From: Ruminococcus sp.
GTDB taxonomy: Bacteria; Bacillota; Clostridia; Oscillospirales; Ruminococcaceae
Reading direction: 5' to 3'
DNA: 64,000 nt
Assembly (NCBI GenBank): GCA_017519415.1
Contig: JAFWSI010000007.1
Location: 37,071-101,070 of the forward strand
The position numbers and the translations under genes are program-made. Every line of letters begins with the position of its first letter. The first letter of the stretch is position 1. The notes under the pieces are model-generated. The model was given only the letters and a program-made list of their open reading frames with translations, did not search any database and was not told where the DNA came from. Positions 32,594 through 42,342 of this stretch are shown here, piece by piece.

Positions 32594-34855
32594 TCAGTTT
32601 TTAACCGGAAGCTCATTGTATATACCGAGGAGGTACATCTGGATTATCTGAGCGTCCTTGGCTGTAACGCCGTCATTGCCGAATACGTCCGCATTCTTCT
32701 TGGCTTCCTCGTCAAGAGCATACTTGTTGGGGTTGGCTATGGACTGCATGATACGTACTGCGTCAGCCATATCGATACCGCCGTCCTTGTTTACATCGCC
32801 GTACTTGACATTGGGATCGATCTGAACGGTGGTTGTGGTAGTTGTTTCGGGAGGCATTGTATCGGTAGTGGTCGTTGTCTCCGTAACAGTGGTCGTAGTA
32901 GTGGTTGTGGTTGTCGTGGTAGTCGTGGTGGTTGTTGTCTGTGCAGCGCCGAAGTTATACTCAGTCATATCAACCAGCTCTGCATTGAACCAGATCTGAG
33001 CCTCGCCTGACTGGATACCCGAGGGGAACTCGCTCATGGGGATCTTTATAACGAGATCGCCGTTTGCGTCAGTCTTGCCTTCCCACTTGACCTGCTCCCA
33101 GCCGGTGCCGTTGAAGCCTACGCATCCGTTTGTATCGGTGCTGGGCTCGCCGCTGATAGTGAGTATGAGATCGTCGCCTGCCTGAGCGTTGGCAAAATCG
33201 ATGGGATACTTCTTTGTCTTGTCAACGGGAACATCGATGGTCACATCGGGAGCGTCGAGAAGAACCATCTTCACGATAGTTGTCTTGCCGGGAGTTTTTG
33301 CCTGGATATGATTGAGAGTTGAAAGATCGTCAGTGTATGCCTTGGGTACCTGCTGATCCACAAGGAAGTAAGCGATGCCGTTTGCCTCGTCAACCGTGTA
33401 GGGAGACATCGCCGACCAGTGGCCGAAGCTCTTGTCCGAAACAGCAAGCATAGGTGTGTCGCCTGTATACTTGACAGCGACTTCCTTGCCCTTGAGCTGA
33501 TCCCATGAGATCTCCTTGCCGGGAGTCGAGTCGCCGTACGAAGCGGCAAGTTCAACATCGATAGTTACATTCTCCATCAGTACCGTACCTGCGGAGAGAT
33601 CCTGATGATCATAGGTAGGTATCTTGCTTTCGCTGCCCCACTTTATGGAGTCGTCGTTCATGATCTCCATCATCTTGTTGATGATAGGAAGGTTGTTCTG
33701 GTACCATTCGCCTGTTTTACGGTCGATATAGCCGTGTACCTCACCGGGGTTCTGATTGGGGTTGCTGGGATCCTTTTGCTGTCCGTTATCCCAGAGAACA
33801 CAGGGGATACCGTATTTTTTTGTGGTCTCGAAGTACTGTGTCGTCCAATCCACGCGGGCCTGTGTGTTTCCAAAGTCGGAAGTGCCCATTTCGCCGATAA
33901 CTACGGGAACGCCCTTGTCAACGAACATATCGCGGAAGTTCTGGAGGTTGTAAGCGAGGTCGTTGCTGAACTCGGTGGTGAAGGTGTCGTGGTAAGCGCC
34001 TTCCTCTGTTTTGGTGTTCATTGTGAAGTTATAGGGTGTGTAAGCGTGAATGGAAACAGCAAGGAAATCGTCATTCTCGGGAAGAACGATCTGATTGAGG
34101 AAGGTCTTGTCCGAGCTTGCTACATAGCCGGGGAGCATAAGGAGACGGGTCTTTGCGTAAGGACCGTCCATTCCTCTGATAAGCTCTACGAAGTTTGCCT
34201 CAAGTCTGTTGATAACGTCTGCTTCCTCAACAGGCGTTGCAGACCACCATTCATGGGATGTGCCCTTGGCACGGGGCTCGTTCATGCACTCAAATATGAG
34301 GTGCTGATCGTAATCCTTGAATTCTGTTGCTATCTGAGTCCAGAGCTTCATGAGTCTGGGGTTGATATCGTCATAAGCTGTGGCGAGATCGGCTCTGTTG
34401 ATCCACTTCTCCTCGTGGTGGAGGTTGAGGATAACATACAGACCGATGTTGTATGCGTAGTCAACTACCTCGTGAACACGGGCCATCCACTGGGGATCGA
34501 TGTTGTCGTTCTCGTCAAGGTGCTGGAACCATGTTGTGGGGATACGTACAGTGTTGAAGCCCTTTGCCTTGATGGCGTCAAACAGCTGCTGATTGGCCTT
34601 CTCACAACCCCAGCAGGTCTCTGAATCAAGACCATATGTTGCAAGGGGTTCCTGATTCTTGTCCTGAGCATAAGCGTCAAGGGTGTTGCCGAGATTCCAG
34701 CCCACCTTCATATTTTTTGTTATTTCAAACGCTGTCATTGTCTTGTCCGCTGCGTCAGCAAAATAGCTGACGGGAGCGATGCGAAGCGACGAGAGCATAC
34801 ATACCGCAGCAGCGGATATGCTGATTACGCGCTTCCCGTTCTTTGAATTGAACAT
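32594..34855 (-). CDS. GH5 endoglucanase with CBM-like modules and dockerin
   Basis: A 753-residue secreted endo-beta-1,4-glucanase. In order: signal peptide (about 1-36), a GH5 catalytic domain (about 40-400; subfamily 4-like) with acid/base Glu 193 in FECMNEP and nucleophile Glu 322 in VIGEMG. Then two beta-sandwich modules follow (about 410-540 and 545-660, carbohydrate-binding-like). A linker begins with 17 Thr and a type I dockerin ends the protein (GDVNKDGGIDMADAVRIMQS; second loop degenerate, FGNDGVTAKDAQIIQMYLLG). The enzyme should cut cellulose or mixed glucans while docked on a cohesin protein. Monocistronic. Confidence 0.94.
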   Translation of the reverse strand: MFNSKNGKRVISISAAAVCMLSSLRIAPVSYFADAADKTMTAFEITKNMKVGWNLGNTLDAYAQDKNQEPLATYGLDSETCWGCEKANQQLFDAIKAKGFNTVRIPTTWFQHLDENDNIDPQWMARVHEVVDYAYNIGLYVILNLHHEEKWINRADLATAYDDINPRLMKLWTQIATEFKDYDQHLIFECMNEPRAKGTSHEWWSATPVEEADVINRLEANFVELIRGMDGPYAKTRLLMLPGYVASSDKTFLNQIVLPENDDFLAVSIHAYTPYNFTMNTKTEEGAYHDTFTTEFSNDLAYNLQNFRDMFVDKGVPVVIGEMGTSDFGNTQARVDWTTQYFETTKKYGIPCVLWDNGQQKDPSNPNQNPGEVHGYIDRKTGEWYQNNLPIINKMMEIMNDDSIKWGSESKIPTYDHQDLSAGTVLMENVTIDVELAASYGDSTPGKEISWDQLKGKEVAVKYTGDTPMLAVSDKSFGHWSAMSPYTVDEANGIAYFLVDQQVPKAYTDDLSTLNHIQAKTPGKTTIVKMVLLDAPDVTIDVPVDKTKKYPIDFANAQAGDDLILTISGEPSTDTNGCVGFNGTGWEQVKWEGKTDANGDLVIKIPMSEFPSGIQSGEAQIWFNAELVDMTEYNFGAAQTTTTTTTTTTTTTTTTTVTETTTTTDTMPPETTTTTTVQIDPNVKYGDVNKDGGIDMADAVRIMQSIANPNKYALDEEAKKNADVFGNDGVTAKDAQIIQMYLLGIYNELPVKN

Positions 34856-34931
34856 AATATTCCTCCCTTAATATTATTCTTTTATTTTTTAAGATCCAGT
34901 GCAGTTAAACCTTAAAGTCTCTGACAACTAA

Positions 34932-34960
34932 AGTTTAGCATAAATGTAGAATAATGTCAA
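34932..34960 (-). promoter_or_regulatory. GH5 promoter
   Basis: TTGACA (34960-34955), 17-nt spacer, TAAACT (34937-34932). The TTGACATTATT around the -35 is identical to that of the GH10 promoter. Confidence 0.7.
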
Positions 34961-35195
34961 GACGGTTTGTGCAAAATGCAACAAAACTTGCATAGAAATT
35001 ATTGCGGAAGTTTTAGTGTATATGTATAGACAAATCCCAGTATATAGGGAATAATTATTGCAACAATATTATTTGGGTATAATATTTTTCGGGTATTGTT
35101 TATACTATTTTACATTAAATAAACTGAATTAACGCGGAAACAAATTATTAATATATGTAATTTTATTTTACTATTTTTTTGCCCTCTCCGAAGCA

Positions 35196-35222
35196 GAAAA
35201 AGCCCCCGCGGATGCGGGGGCT
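35196..35222 (-). terminator. Terminator of yfhO
   Basis: Stem AGCCCCCGC/GCGGGGGCT followed by TTTTTC on the minus strand. Confidence 0.8.
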
Positions 35223-35227
35223 CGGTA

Positions 35228-38200
35228 TCACTTTTTCTTTTTCTTGTTGGGACCGCCGTTTTTCTTCGGAGCATTCTGAGGTGCCGCCTTCTTTACTGCC
35301 GTCTTTGCCTTGGCAGCTGTCTTCTGTACGGCCTTTTCAGCCTTTTCCTTTACGGTCTCAGCTGCCTCCTCCGCAGCCTCTTCCGCCGCTTCGGCAGCTT
35401 CCTCTGCCTTGTCCTCTATATCCCCGGCGATGTCTTCAGCCTCGTCTGACAGCTCCTCGGCTGTATCCCCGACACTGTCTGCAAGCTCTTCCGCCTTGTC
35501 CTCGAGCTCTTCGGCTTCCTTTTTCGCCTTTTTCAGCGGTTCCTCAGCCACAGCGCCCTTGGACTTGATTATCTGGACGTTCTTTGCTTTCCTTATGGTC
35601 TCTCCCACGGACTCAGCCTCTGCCTCTACCTCTGCAAGAGCCTTTTCGGGATCGCCGCTCCTGAGTATCTCCTTTGCCTTGCGCTTTGCAATGAGCACCT
35701 TGTTGTTCTTCCTGTCATTAATATAGAAGAATACAAGTGCGGCTATTCCGAGAATAAGAGCTAAAAGTCCCTTATTGAAGCCGGGAGGAGTATACTTCAT
35801 AGAAACTGTATGGTGACCTGCGGGGAGGCGTACTCCTATCAGGGTACCGAGAACAACTATCTGTCCCTCGTCTCCCGTTTCGTTTCTGAGCGACTTAGCA
35901 CCGTTGGGATCTGTCTCCTCCTTGACGAGGTTCTTTATCTTCTTGCCGTCCACCTTTATGTCCCAGCCGGGCTCATAGGGAATGGAGGTCATGAGGATCT
36001 CTCCGTCCTGTGCGTCAACATCGCCCACGAGATAACGGTCATTGGTTTTGCTCATATCGAGCTCCCACTGACGTGCCTTGAGCTTTGTTATATCCTCAAC
36101 GAAGGCTTCCTCGTCGAGGTAGTAGAAGTTGAAGCCCGAATCCTTTCTTACCATGAGGTATTCGTTGCTTCCGGTATATGTCTGGTTAGCGCCCGTGGGA
36201 GGAATGGTAAGTCTTATCTCTACCTCCTGACCCGCATTGAAGGGACCCATTCTCACGATAGGCGAGGAATTGGTCGAGAAGTACTGACCGTAGCCGTCAT
36301 AAGCCGATGTACCCGACTTCTGACCCTTGTACTCTCCGTCCTCGTCCTTGACGCCTACCCATACGTTGCACTGCTTTCTCATTTCAGAGCCGAGGTGCAT
36401 ATAGATGTTTCCGTCCTTGGGAACGGTAACGTCGATATTCACGACAGCGTCGTCAACGCCCGCAAAGGCCTCATAGCAGTCGTGGATAGTGCCGTTGTTG
36501 TTGTAATCGTGGAGATACACCTTTGTATCGTCGTACTTTACCTCATAATCGAAGGGTATATAGTACTGTCTGGGTGTAAGGTTAGCGAAATCCGTAGTGC
36601 TTCCCGCCATAGCGCTGAGGAAGTTGTTGAGACTGTTGAAGGGGTTGTCGTTCCCGAGACCCACGAGCCTTGTTATATCGGCATTTGCCATATAGCCGAT
36701 GTTGAGGGCGTTGGGGTTCTCGTAAACGTCTATGTTGCCGGTATTGTCCTTGTCCTTTTTGTAGGTGGTGGAGAAGCGCTTTATATAGGAAGCGTCCACC
36801 GTCGAGCTGATATTTGTCCTTGCGGGATCGTCAAGGACATACTTTATGCCGAGTATTGAGTCCGCAACGGGGTTGCAGCCCTCGTACTTCGTCTCGAAGC
36901 TCTGCGTAAAGAAGCCCATGGTCTCGATGAAGGTGATGGCTCTCGAGTTCATTACCGAGCTGGAGTGGGATATACCCTTGAGTCCGTAGGCAAGATCGTC
37001 GTTTACCATACGGTTGAAGGTCTTTTCCGCACGGTAGAAGCCGCCGTCGTATTCCTCGAGCTGCTTTACCACGTCGGGAGCGCTCATGATGTCGGTGTAG
37101 GTATACTTGCCGGAGTTTCCTACTTCTTTGTATATCTTCTTGAAGGTATCGTAGCAGTTATAGCCTGTCTCGAAGAATATGAGGAGAGCCATGCCGACGG
37201 TTATGGCAGTCTTTGCCTTCTTTGTCCTGGTCTGACTGTACATATAAACGCCAACAAGATATATGGCTCCGAGTATGAGACCGAAGGCGATAGTGCCCAG
37301 CCACAGCTCGTCCACTGTCCTGCCGTCGTGATCCATGCCTGCCTTGTAGGGGAATATGGCAACGTACTTGTATTTTTCCTCGTTGTAGTTGAAGGTCTTC
37401 ATCATGGTGCAGAACAGCATGGAAAGACCGCCCACTATGCCTGCGCTCACGCCCGCCTGTCCCGGAGTCAGCTTGTATCCGTCAAGATTTGAGAATACCT
37501 CCGCCGCCATGGAGACCAGCACGAAGGAGAGCAGGAACGAATATCTGTAAGGGAGCCAGTTAGGATCCTGGCCGCCGTGCCAGAGCATATTAATGGGCTT
37601 TACATACATACTGAAGATAAGCGCGAATACAAGAAGCCCGTAGCCCACCTTGTTGTTCCTTCTTATCTTCTTGTTCATGAAGAACAGGGGCAGCAGCACG
37701 AATGTGAGCACACCGCAGTATATCTCGGGACGTCCGTAGAAGCGTGTTCCCTCGTCAACGTTTACCGAGTAGTACTGGTTCGGCAGCAGACAGGGTACCA
37801 GCTCCACGGGATTGAACATAGCCCTGTAGCTGTAATCGGGCACCGAGAAATCGAACTTGCCCAGTGCAAGGGCGTTGTACACGGGAAGGATCATTATAAG
37901 GCTGCACATCATCACGACCGCCGTTGCAACAGCCATTCTTCCGAATACCTTCAGGTAATCCTCGATACCCTTGAACTTCCTCGGGGTGCCGAAGAACAGG
38001 TAGTACATAAAGTAAAGGGCGATGAATATGGCTATCATGAAGCCTATATAGAAGTTCGCCATGAACATTATCGCCGTGGGGATTATATAATTCAGCTTCC
38101 GTCCGTCGTCCACGAGGTACTCCACGCCAAGGATTATCAGCGGCAGGAATACGGGACCGTCGATCCACATGGGGTCGATGAGCTGTATCACCACATAAGC

Positions 38201-38737
38201 CATCATAGCGTACATGGTGGAGAACATCAGTGACTGGAGAGGCTTTACCCTCTTGGACTTCTGCGCGTATATGCAGAATGTAAGTCCGGAGGCGCCCACC
38301 TTTGTCATCTGCATTATCATAACGCTTTCGAGTATCATCTTTCTCGGCAGCAGTATGACTATCAGAGTAAAGGGACTGGCAAGATAGTATCCTATGATAC
38401 CCATGAAGCCGCCCGACAGGTTTCTGCTCCAGCTGTAGAAAATGCTTCCGTCGCCCCAGAAGGCATCTCTCAGCGCTTCAAAATAGTAGATGTACTGACC
38501 GTTGAGGTCAAGTGTGAGCACCGATCTTTCGCCGAATGGATATACATCAAAGAAGATGTACGACACGAATGTCAGCAGAAATGGAACGAGAAAAGCCGCT
38601 ATATAATAAAGAGGCCTGAACTTCTGTCCCTTCTTTTCGGCTATGATGTCTGCGGCAGTGACTGCGGGCCTGACGCTGCCGGTCTTGTTGCGGGCGGCGG
38701 TTTTAGCCCTGGCGCCCGTAGCTGTTGTCTTAGCCAA
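35228..38737 (-). CDS. YfhO family polytopic membrane protein with long charged tail
   Basis: 1169 residues. A basic Ala/Thr/Lys N-terminus precedes about 12 membrane helices (from residue 40 on). Then comes a large extracytoplasmic domain (about 560-1000), one more helix (about 1015-1035, GLLALILGIAALVFFYI) and a cytoplasmic tail of about 130 residues. The YfhO family (PF09586) belongs to the GT-C-like glycosyltransferase group, linked in other Firmicutes to lipoteichoic acid glycosylation. The tail is Ala/Glu/Lys-rich and ends in six Lys. The start is a TTG at 38737 with AGGAGG 7 nt before it; an ATG 12 codons earlier has no ribosome site. Single-gene transcript. Confidence 0.88.
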   Translation of the reverse strand: MAKTTATGARAKTAARNKTGSVRPAVTAADIIAEKKGQKFRPLYYIAAFLVPFLLTFVSYIFFDVYPFGERSVLTLDLNGQYIYYFEALRDAFWGDGSIFYSWSRNLSGGFMGIIGYYLASPFTLIVILLPRKMILESVMIMQMTKVGASGLTFCIYAQKSKRVKPLQSLMFSTMYAMMAYVVIQLIDPMWIDGPVFLPLIILGVEYLVDDGRKLNYIIPTAIMFMANFYIGFMIAIFIALYFMYYLFFGTPRKFKGIEDYLKVFGRMAVATAVVMMCSLIMILPVYNALALGKFDFSVPDYSYRAMFNPVELVPCLLPNQYYSVNVDEGTRFYGRPEIYCGVLTFVLLPLFFMNKKIRRNNKVGYGLLVFALIFSMYVKPINMLWHGGQDPNWLPYRYSFLLSFVLVSMAAEVFSNLDGYKLTPGQAGVSAGIVGGLSMLFCTMMKTFNYNEEKYKYVAIFPYKAGMDHDGRTVDELWLGTIAFGLILGAIYLVGVYMYSQTRTKKAKTAITVGMALLIFFETGYNCYDTFKKIYKEVGNSGKYTYTDIMSAPDVVKQLEEYDGGFYRAEKTFNRMVNDDLAYGLKGISHSSSVMNSRAITFIETMGFFTQSFETKYEGCNPVADSILGIKYVLDDPARTNISSTVDASYIKRFSTTYKKDKDNTGNIDVYENPNALNIGYMANADITRLVGLGNDNPFNSLNNFLSAMAGSTTDFANLTPRQYYIPFDYEVKYDDTKVYLHDYNNNGTIHDCYEAFAGVDDAVVNIDVTVPKDGNIYMHLGSEMRKQCNVWVGVKDEDGEYKGQKSGTSAYDGYGQYFSTNSSPIVRMGPFNAGQEVEIRLTIPPTGANQTYTGSNEYLMVRKDSGFNFYYLDEEAFVEDITKLKARQWELDMSKTNDRYLVGDVDAQDGEILMTSIPYEPGWDIKVDGKKIKNLVKEETDPNGAKSLRNETGDEGQIVVLGTLIGVRLPAGHHTVSMKYTPPGFNKGLLALILGIAALVFFYINDRKNNKVLIAKRKAKEILRSGDPEKALAEVEAEAESVGETIRKAKNVQIIKSKGAVAEEPLKKAKKEAEELEDKAEELADSVGDTAEELSDEAEDIAGDIEDKAEEAAEAAEEAAEEAAETVKEKAEKAVQKTAAKAKTAVKKAAPQNAPKKNGGPNKKKKK

Positions 38738-38798
38738 TTTTGTTCCTCCTTTGGTTCGGGCGGCTGAAGCCATAGTACCCGATTTTATACTATTTTCT

Positions 38799-38827
38799 AT
38801 TATACTACAAAATCACAGTCTTTGCAA
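38799..38827 (-). promoter_or_regulatory. yfhO promoter
   Basis: TTGCAA (38827-38822), 17-nt spacer, TATAAT (38804-38799). Its predicted start leaves a short leader containing the AGGAGG site that favours the TTG start codon. Confidence 0.75.
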
Positions 38828-38982
38828 TAGTAAAATCATCATAATATAATAAAAAATGCTGTCATATATTAAACGTACGGACCCGCGGGAACTCTCACTC
38901 TTTTCCGGGAATTTTTTATCCAATGCCGCGGACCGCCGCGGACCGCCAATCGATTAATTTTGTGAATTATTTATTAAATTCG

Positions 38983-39011
38983 TTGACGGCGTCGGGACTA
39001 AGTGCTATAAT
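38983..39011 (+). promoter_or_regulatory. glmM promoter
   Basis: TTGACG (38983-38988), 17-nt spacer, TGCTATAAT with TATAAT at 39006-39011. Confidence 0.75.
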
Positions 39012-39078
39012 ATTAAATGCTATCAGCATTTTGCAGGCTTACCGCCTGTTTATTATAATGATAAGGAGAATCAACATC

Positions 39079-40464
39079 GTGGGAAAATATTTTGGTACTG
39101 ACGGATTCAGAGGAACTGCCAACGAAAATCTTACAGCAGATCACGCTTACAGGGTGGGGCGTTTCCTCGGCTGGTACTACAGCGAGCTCAAGAAGCGCAG
39201 CGGCGAAGCGGATCCCGCAAGGATAGTCATCGGAAAGGATACCCGCCGTTCAAGCTATATGTTTGAATACTCTCTCGTGGGAGGACTTACCGCCTCGGGC
39301 GCGGACGCCTACCTTCTCCATGTAACCACCACGCCCTCCGTGGCGTACATATCGAGAGTGGACAGCTTTGACTGCGGAATAATGATCTCGGCGAGCCACA
39401 ACCCCTATTACGACAACGGCATCAAGCTCATCAACGGTCAGGGCGAGAAAATGGAGGACTCCGTCATCGATCTGGTCGAAGCATATCTTGACGGAAAGCT
39501 CAGCGTCTTCGGTCAGGACTGGCCCGAGATCCCCTTTGCTCACGGCGAGGAGATCGGCAAGAGCATAGACTACGTCGCAGGCAGGAATCGTTACCTCGGC
39601 TATCTCATATCACTGGGAATGTACTCCTTCAGAGGCATGAAGATAGGCCTCGACTGTGCCAACGGAGCGGCATGGAATATCGCAAGATCCGTATTTGAAG
39701 CCCTCGGCGCGGAGACCTACGTCATAAACGCAGAGCCCAACGGCATAAACATCAACAACAACGCAGGCTCCACACATATCGAGAATTTACAGAAGTTCGT
39801 GGTGGAAAAGGGACTCGACGCAGGCTTTGCCTACGACGGCGACGCGGATCGCTGCCTCTGTGTTGACGAGCTGGGAAACGTGATAACGGGCGACCATATC
39901 CTCTATATCTACGGCCGCTACATGAAGGAGCGCGGAAAGCTCATAAACAATACGGTGGTAACTACGGTAATGTCCAATTTCGGACTTTACAGAGCCTTTG
40001 ACGAGATCGGTATCGACTACGCAAAGACAGCTGTGGGCGACAAGTACGTCTATGAATATATGAAGGAGCACGGCTGCTGCATCGGCGGAGAGCAGTCGGG
40101 ACACATAATCTTCTCCAAGTACGCCTCCACAGGCGACGGTATCCTCACAAGCCTGAAGATAATGCAGGTAATAATGTCCCGCGAGAAGAAGCTCAGCGAG
40201 CTTGCGGCACCCTTCGTGGTGTACCCGCAGGTGCTTGAAAACGTAAGGGTAAAGGACAAGACCGCCGCTCAGTCTGATCCCGACGTACGGGCAGAGGTGG
40301 ACAAGGTAGCTGCCGAGCTCGGCGATTCGGGAAGGATACTGGTGCGCGAAAGCGGTACGGAGCCTCTCGTAAGAGTAATGGTCGAGGCTGAGGACGAGGC
40401 TGTATGCCGCAGTCTCGTGGACAGAGTTATATCCGTGATAAAGGCAAAGGGACACACGGCATAA
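39079..40464 (+). CDS. glmM: Phosphoglucosamine mutase
   Basis: A 461-residue alpha-D-phosphohexomutase that converts glucosamine-6-P to glucosamine-1-P on the way to UDP-GlcNAc for peptidoglycan and surface sugars. It opens GKYFGTDGFRGTAN, has the phosphoserine loop ISASHNPYYDNGIKL, the metal loop DGDADRC, the sugar-binding GGEQSGH and the phosphate loop RESGTEPLVRVMVE. The start is a GTG at 39079 behind AAGGAG (10 nt); an in-frame ATG 7 codons earlier overlaps that site. A GC hairpin follows the gene. Confidence 0.93.
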   Translation: MGKYFGTDGFRGTANENLTADHAYRVGRFLGWYYSELKKRSGEADPARIVIGKDTRRSSYMFEYSLVGGLTASGADAYLLHVTTTPSVAYISRVDSFDCGIMISASHNPYYDNGIKLINGQGEKMEDSVIDLVEAYLDGKLSVFGQDWPEIPFAHGEEIGKSIDYVAGRNRYLGYLISLGMYSFRGMKIGLDCANGAAWNIARSVFEALGAETYVINAEPNGININNNAGSTHIENLQKFVVEKGLDAGFAYDGDADRCLCVDELGNVITGDHILYIYGRYMKERGKLINNTVVTTVMSNFGLYRAFDEIGIDYAKTAVGDKYVYEYMKEHGCCIGGEQSGHIIFSKYASTGDGILTSLKIMQVIMSREKKLSELAAPFVVYPQVLENVRVKDKTAAQSDPDVRAEVDKVAAELGDSGRILVRESGTEPLVRVMVEAEDEAVCRSLVDRVISVIKAKGHTA

Positions 40465-40476
40465 TACGATCAGTAC

Positions 40477-40507
40477 ACGCTCTCCGCGGCAGTCCGCAGA
40501 GAGCGTT
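40477..40507 (+). terminator. Hairpin after glmM (weak terminator)
   Basis: Arms ACGCTCTCCGCGG and CCGCAGAGAGCGT (one mismatch) around a 4-nt loop, followed only by TTTCC. Confidence 0.5.
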
Positions 40508-40565
40508 TCCGCTGTTATACGGCGGATATACGCGAAAAAATGTTGCAGGAAATTTTTGCAGGGTA

Positions 40566-40594
40566 TTGACGTTGTCCTGTTTTAGTGGTATAAT
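40566..40594 (+). promoter_or_regulatory. Promoter of the Wzz-like gene
   Basis: TTGACG (40566-40571), 17-nt spacer, TATAAT (40589-40594). Confidence 0.75.
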
Positions 40595-40651
40595 AATTCT
40601 TACGGCATATTCTGCCGAAAAACAAACCAAAAAGGATAAACGGAGGTTAAA

Positions 40652-42265
40652 ATGGCTACTAAAAACGAGCGTAATCTCAATGTTACCATAAAAAATCAGG
40701 AGGAGGAAGGAAACAAGGTCGTTATCTCCCTCTCCTCAATAGCAAAAATGCTGAAGAGGTATTTCGCACTCTGGCTCGCAGTCGCTGTGCTGGCGGGAGT
40801 TTTTGAAGTCGCCTTCCATTCCTATAAGACCTTCTCGGGCAAGGAGCCCGCAAAGGCTCTCGTAAGCTTCACTTACCCCAATATCGAAAAGGGCCTCGAC
40901 CCTGCGGGCAGGAAATTCGAGATCGAATCCCTCAAGAACCCCGTGGTCATCGAAAGAGCTCTTAAAAATCTGAATATCGATTCGGAGAGAGTCGAGGACG
41001 TAAGAGCAAATATCGACTTCAACTACAAGCTCCCCGAGGACGCCTACGACAGACTTACCGTATATTACAGCGTTATGGACAAGGCCACCAGCGGCAACCT
41101 CGGCGCTGCACAGGCTATGCTCGAGACCAAGTACTACCCCACTCAGTTCAGCGTGTACTTCGATTTCGGCTCAGGCGGCTTTGACAGAAACACAGGTGTT
41201 GACATCCTCAACGAGATACTCAAGGTCTACGGTGATTACTTCTACGAGCAGTACGGATATAACGAGCCCCTCGGCGCTGCCGTAAAGGCCGCTGATTACG
41301 AGGGCTATGATTATCCCCAGCAGATAGACCTGTTCAGGGACTCCCTCAGACAGGTAAGGAGCTACCTCAACTCACTCACAAAGGACGACAATACCCTGTT
41401 CCGTTCAAGCGTTACGGGCTACAGCTTCAAGGATCTTTCCGAGTACGCAAAGACCGTAAGCAGCATAGACCTTGACAAGATCTCCTCATATATCTCGGTA
41501 AACAACGTTACCAAGGACAAGGACGCCACCCTCGCCTACTATGATTACAGGATAGAGAACCTGAACTTCGACAAGGACGAGTATACCGAGCGCCTTGCGG
41601 CTCTCGAGGCTTCCATAGCACAGTATGAAAAGGATTCCATACTTATCTTCGGAAACGGCACCGACACAACCAATACCGAATACGCAACGGCTTCGGATCA
41701 GTACGATTCGCTGTTCAGACAGAAAACGTCCGTGGAAACGAGCCTTGCCCAGACAAAGCAGGATATAAAGTTCTATGAGTCAAGGCGCAACGCCCTCAAG
41801 AACAACAAGAACAGCTCAAAGGCCAATATAGACAAGGTAGAGGCTGACATAGCGGCTCTCAGCGAGAAGGTATCCCGTATCGTGGAGCTCACGGAGCTTA
41901 CCACCAACGATTACTACGAGAACGTTCAGTTCGCCAACGCCTACAATATCCTTATCCCCGCCACAAAAACAGTGGGCTCGGGCATAATGGACGCAATACA
42001 CAGCTCCGTAAGACCCATATTCGTGCTGGAGGCGTTCATCTTCCTGCTGTACCTCGCTGTCGCATTCATTACAGCTCTCAGATCGGATAACGGCAGAAAG
42101 CCCGCCGCCGAGACAGCTGACGACGATGATGACAAGGACGACGAGGAGGAAGCCGACCTTGAGGACGTTGTGGAGGCTATCGAGGAAGAGGCTGAAAAAG
42201 CATCCGAAAAAAACAGCGGCAGTGAAAAGTCAGACAGCAGCCGCAGAAAGAATAAGAAAAGATAA
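40652..42265 (+). CDS. Wzz/chain-length-regulator-like polysaccharide membrane protein
   Basis: 537 residues: a cytoplasmic N-terminus, membrane helix 1 (about 37-56), a large extracytoplasmic domain with a Wzz-like start (KALVSFTYPNIEKGLDP) and long coiled-coil helices (about 300-430). Helix 2 (about 455-475) and a strongly acidic then basic cytoplasmic tail (DDDDDKDDEEEADLEDVVEA) follow. The two-helix layout with an external coiled coil is that of polysaccharide co-polymerases, which set chain length. Neighbouring GlmM and the CpsB/CapD genes 8 kb away agree with this. No tyrosine kinase domain is attached. GGAGG precedes the ATG. Confidence 0.75.
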   Translation: MATKNERNLNVTIKNQEEEGNKVVISLSSIAKMLKRYFALWLAVAVLAGVFEVAFHSYKTFSGKEPAKALVSFTYPNIEKGLDPAGRKFEIESLKNPVVIERALKNLNIDSERVEDVRANIDFNYKLPEDAYDRLTVYYSVMDKATSGNLGAAQAMLETKYYPTQFSVYFDFGSGGFDRNTGVDILNEILKVYGDYFYEQYGYNEPLGAAVKAADYEGYDYPQQIDLFRDSLRQVRSYLNSLTKDDNTLFRSSVTGYSFKDLSEYAKTVSSIDLDKISSYISVNNVTKDKDATLAYYDYRIENLNFDKDEYTERLAALEASIAQYEKDSILIFGNGTDTTNTEYATASDQYDSLFRQKTSVETSLAQTKQDIKFYESRRNALKNNKNSSKANIDKVEADIAALSEKVSRIVELTELTTNDYYENVQFANAYNILIPATKTVGSGIMDAIHSSVRPIFVLEAFIFLLYLAVAFITALRSDNGRKPAAETADDDDDKDDEEEADLEDVVEAIEEEAEKASEKNSGSEKSDSSRRKNKKR

Positions 42266-42276
42266 GCCGATAACGT

Positions 42277-42305
42277 AAGTGCTGCCGTAAGGCAGCACTT
42301 TTTTT
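42277..42305 (+). terminator. Terminator of the Wzz-like gene
   Basis: Perfect stem AAGTGCTGCC-GTAA-GGCAGCACTT followed by seven T. Confidence 0.9.
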
Positions 42306-42342
42306 GCAATGTTAAATCCACGTTAAACTATGGCGTTTTCCC

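Larger units (their letters stand above)
34856..35227. other. AT-rich upstream region of GH5, 372 nt
   Basis: It holds the GH5 promoter near its left end (34932-34960) and the yfhO terminator at its right end (35196-35222). The AT-rich middle includes an imperfect dyad near 35052-35071 (TAATTATTG-CAA-CAATATTA). No gene is seen. Confidence 0.65.
38738..39078. other. Divergent control region between yfhO and glmM, 341 nt
   Basis: It contains the yfhO promoter (38799-38827), the glmM promoter (38983-39011) and, between them, an AT-rich stretch plus the near-repeat GCGGACCGCCGCGGACCGCC (38931-38950). No gene is seen. Confidence 0.65.
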
